Below, in pieces: positions 39,262 to 40,967 of a stretch of 40,967 bases of DNA. The stretch's first letter is position 1, and each line of letters opens with the position of its first letter. Source of the stretch: an uncultured Paenalcaligenes sp. (GTDB lineage: Bacteria > Pseudomonadota > Gammaproteobacteria > Burkholderiales > Burkholderiaceae_B); assembly GCA_947626245.1 (NCBI GenBank), contig CANQRK010000004.1, positions 1 through 40,967 of the forward strand. The letters are read 5' to 3'. The notes under the pieces were generated by a model, which saw nothing but the letters and a program-made list of their open reading frames with translations, ran no database searches and was not told the DNA's origin. A program made the position numbers and the translations under genes.

Positions 39262-40017
39262 CTAATTATACCCCATGGCTTGCACAATAAACGGTAAGAC
39301 TTTAGCGGCAGACTGACGCACATTAAAATCACTAACTACATCAATGGCACTTTCATTGGGATTAATTTGTATGACGATGGCCCCTTTTTCCTTGGCCCAA
39401 TAAGGAATCAAGGCGGCGGGCTGCACCACACCAGAGGTCCCTATTGCCAAGACCAGATCACAGTTTTCTGCCGCATAAATAGCAGCTCGTAAATCAGCGT
39501 CAATTAAGGATTCACCAAACCACACGACCCCTGGCCGCACCCAATTTTGGCAAAGCTCACATTGTGGCGGTTGAATTCTAGCCCCTTCGGGCGGCAAATT
39601 GGCTGGCGCGGCCACCAAAGGATGGGGATGTTTACACTGGCTACAATACGCCTTGTTTAGATCACCATGCATATGAATCACGCTGTAACTGCCCGCACGT
39701 TCGTGCAAATTATCTACGTTTTGCGTCACGATGGTCAACGGGTAATGCTGCTGCCATTGCGCAATCGCGATATGACCCGCATTAGGCTGCGCCTGCGCTA
39801 AACGAGATCGACGCCACTCGTACCAACCCCACACTAACTCTGGATCCTTAGCAAACGCCTCGGATGATGCCAGTTCCTCTGGGTCATACTGCTGCCACAA
39901 CCCCACCAAATCATCCCTAAAGGTAGGAATACCACTTTCTGCAGACAAACCGGCTCCGCTAAACACCACAATACGTCTGGCCGCTTTAATTGTATTTAGA
40001 ATGGGCTCACTTACCAT
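39262..40017 (-). CDS. Sir2 family NAD-dependent deacylase
   Basis: VVFSGAGLSAESGIPTFRD, TQNVDNLHERAGS, HMHGDL, CSQC...CELC zinc site, RPGVVWFGE. Confidence 0.95.
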   Translation of the reverse strand: MVSEPILNTIKAARRIVVFSGAGLSAESGIPTFRDDLVGLWQQYDPEELASSEAFAKDPELVWGWYEWRRSRLAQAQPNAGHIAIAQWQQHYPLTIVTQNVDNLHERAGSYSVIHMHGDLNKAYCSQCKHPHPLVAAPANLPPEGARIQPPQCELCQNWVRPGVVWFGESLIDADLRAAIYAAENCDLVLAIGTSGVVQPAALIPYWAKEKGAIVIQINPNESAIDVVSDFNVRQSAAKVLPFIVQAMGYN

Positions 40018-40083
40018 GGACTAGCTCCTTATGATATAAGAGTGAATTAACCGTAGAAAATTAAAAATAAATAAGGGGACAAG

Positions 40084-40473
40084 TTGCTAGCAAGTCACGC
40101 ACTATTGGTTGCCTTAGGCGGAGCCTGCGGAGCGGTATTACGCTGGCTGCTCGGTCTAGGCTTAAATCAAATGAGTCCTGCTTTGGCTGTGGGTACACTA
40201 ACAGCCAATCTGCTTGGTGCTTTTCTGATGGGGCTATTTACTGCTGCCGTGCATAAATCACTTCCTGTTTCACCGGCATTGCAGTTACTTATCATGACGG
40301 GCTTTCTAGGTGGGCTCACCACCTTTTCTTCTTTTACCGCAGAAAGCTTTACTTTGCTTTATAAAGAACAGTATTTGTATTTTTTTATACAACTATTCCT
40401 TAATTTAGTAGGAAGCCTGTTGTGTTTTAGCCTAGGCTGGCTCCTTATTATGCTATTTAGCCACAGAGTTTAG
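40084..40473 (+). CDS. crcB: Fluoride channel CrcB/Fluc
   Basis: GGACGAVLRWLLG...GTLTANLLGAFLMG...TGFLGGLTTFSSFTAE; TTG start with agggg SD. Confidence 0.93.
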   Translation: MLASHALLVALGGACGAVLRWLLGLGLNQMSPALAVGTLTANLLGAFLMGLFTAAVHKSLPVSPALQLLIMTGFLGGLTTFSSFTAESFTLLYKEQYLYFFIQLFLNLVGSLLCFSLGWLLIMLFSHRV

Positions 40474-40475
40474 TC

Positions 40476-40967
40476 ATGTACGCCAAACTACGCCTTGTTT
40501 TTGATAATTTCACTTTGATCTTAATTGGTATCGTCATCACGGCTACGCTTTTGCCAGCCCATGGCCAAGGTGCTGTTATTTTTGAATGGCTAACCCGCTG
40601 TGCTATTGCCTTATTGTTTTTTATGCACGGGGCCAAACTATCTAAAGAAGCCATTATTGCCGGTCTTACCCATTGGCGTTTACACATTTTGGTCTTTGCT
40701 TTTACCTTCGTTGTATTCCCTATTATTGGTTGGTTATTTAAGCCCTTATTTATTCCGTTATTGGGCTTGCCTTTAACCATTGGTATGTTGTATTTGTGCG
40801 CACTACCAGGCACTGTCCAGTCTGCTATTGCGTTTACTTCTATTGCCAAAGGCAATGTCCCAGCTGCCGTATGTAGCGCATCGGCCTCTAGCCTAATTGG
40901 TATTGTGGCGACTCCTATTGTGCTAAGTATAATGCTCGACACCACGGCTGGCACCACCGGTATGCTT
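40476..40967 (+). CDS. Bile acid:sodium symporter family (BASS/YfeH-like) transporter, 3' truncated by window
   Basis: ATG at 40476 in open frame to window end: MYAKLRLVFDNFTLILIGIVITATLLPAHGQG...LLFFMHGAKLSKEAIIAGLTHWRLH...CALPGTVQSAIAFTSIAKGNVPAAVCSASASSLIGI. Confidence 0.88.
   Translation, partial: MYAKLRLVFDNFTLILIGIVITATLLPAHGQGAVIFEWLTRCAIALLFFMHGAKLSKEAIIAGLTHWRLHILVFAFTFVVFPIIGWLFKPLFIPLLGLPLTIGMLYLCALPGTVQSAIAFTSIAKGNVPAAVCSASASSLIGIVATPIVLSIMLDTTAGTTGML

Noticed and set aside
40018-40083. Possible fluoride riboswitch upstream of crcB
   Set aside because: The 66-nt upstream region lacks the crcB-motif conserved segments and is AT-rich without visible pseudoknot helices; only an SD (agggg) is seen
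40457-40957. 166-aa minus-strand ORF at window end
   Set aside because: Shadow of the plus-strand BASS transporter frame starting at 40476, which has recognisable membrane-transporter sequence but is open-ended and so not in the ORF list

Overview
Compact chromosomal window of a Gram-negative bacterium. Gene content and protein character suggest a betaproteobacterium (Alcaligenaceae-like), but no search was possible. About 36 protein-coding genes, mostly housekeeping: folD (partial)-prlC-SCO; a dihydrolipoamide-dehydrogenase-like oxidoreductase with a CopZ-like chaperone; an RND efflux operon (MFP-RND-OMF) running into pdxJ and a nitroreductase; a PF04392-type ABC transporter; xthA; gmk-rpoZ-rel/spoT; azlCD; a PpiD/SurA-like chaperone; ugpQ; rluF-like; glnB; an MscS-type channel; argH; rlmD; nlpD; surE; plsY; tsaD; an NCS2 permease; thioredoxin; yigZ; ybiT-like ABC-F; ldcA; tadA; sir2; crcB; and a truncated bile acid:Na+ symporter-like gene. 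I see no tRNA, rRNA, IS element, prophage or CRISPR array, and no clear large novel gene cluster. The signals most worth a second look are: (1) a decayed pcm pseudogene between surE and nlpD, with rpoS absent from its usual position after nlpD; (2) a previously uncalled 49-aa ORF with its own promoter, 5' hairpin, strong Shine-Dalgarno and terminator; (3) a nested, switch-like candidate structured leader RNA upstream of the ABC transporter operon; and several intergenic inverted-repeat structures.
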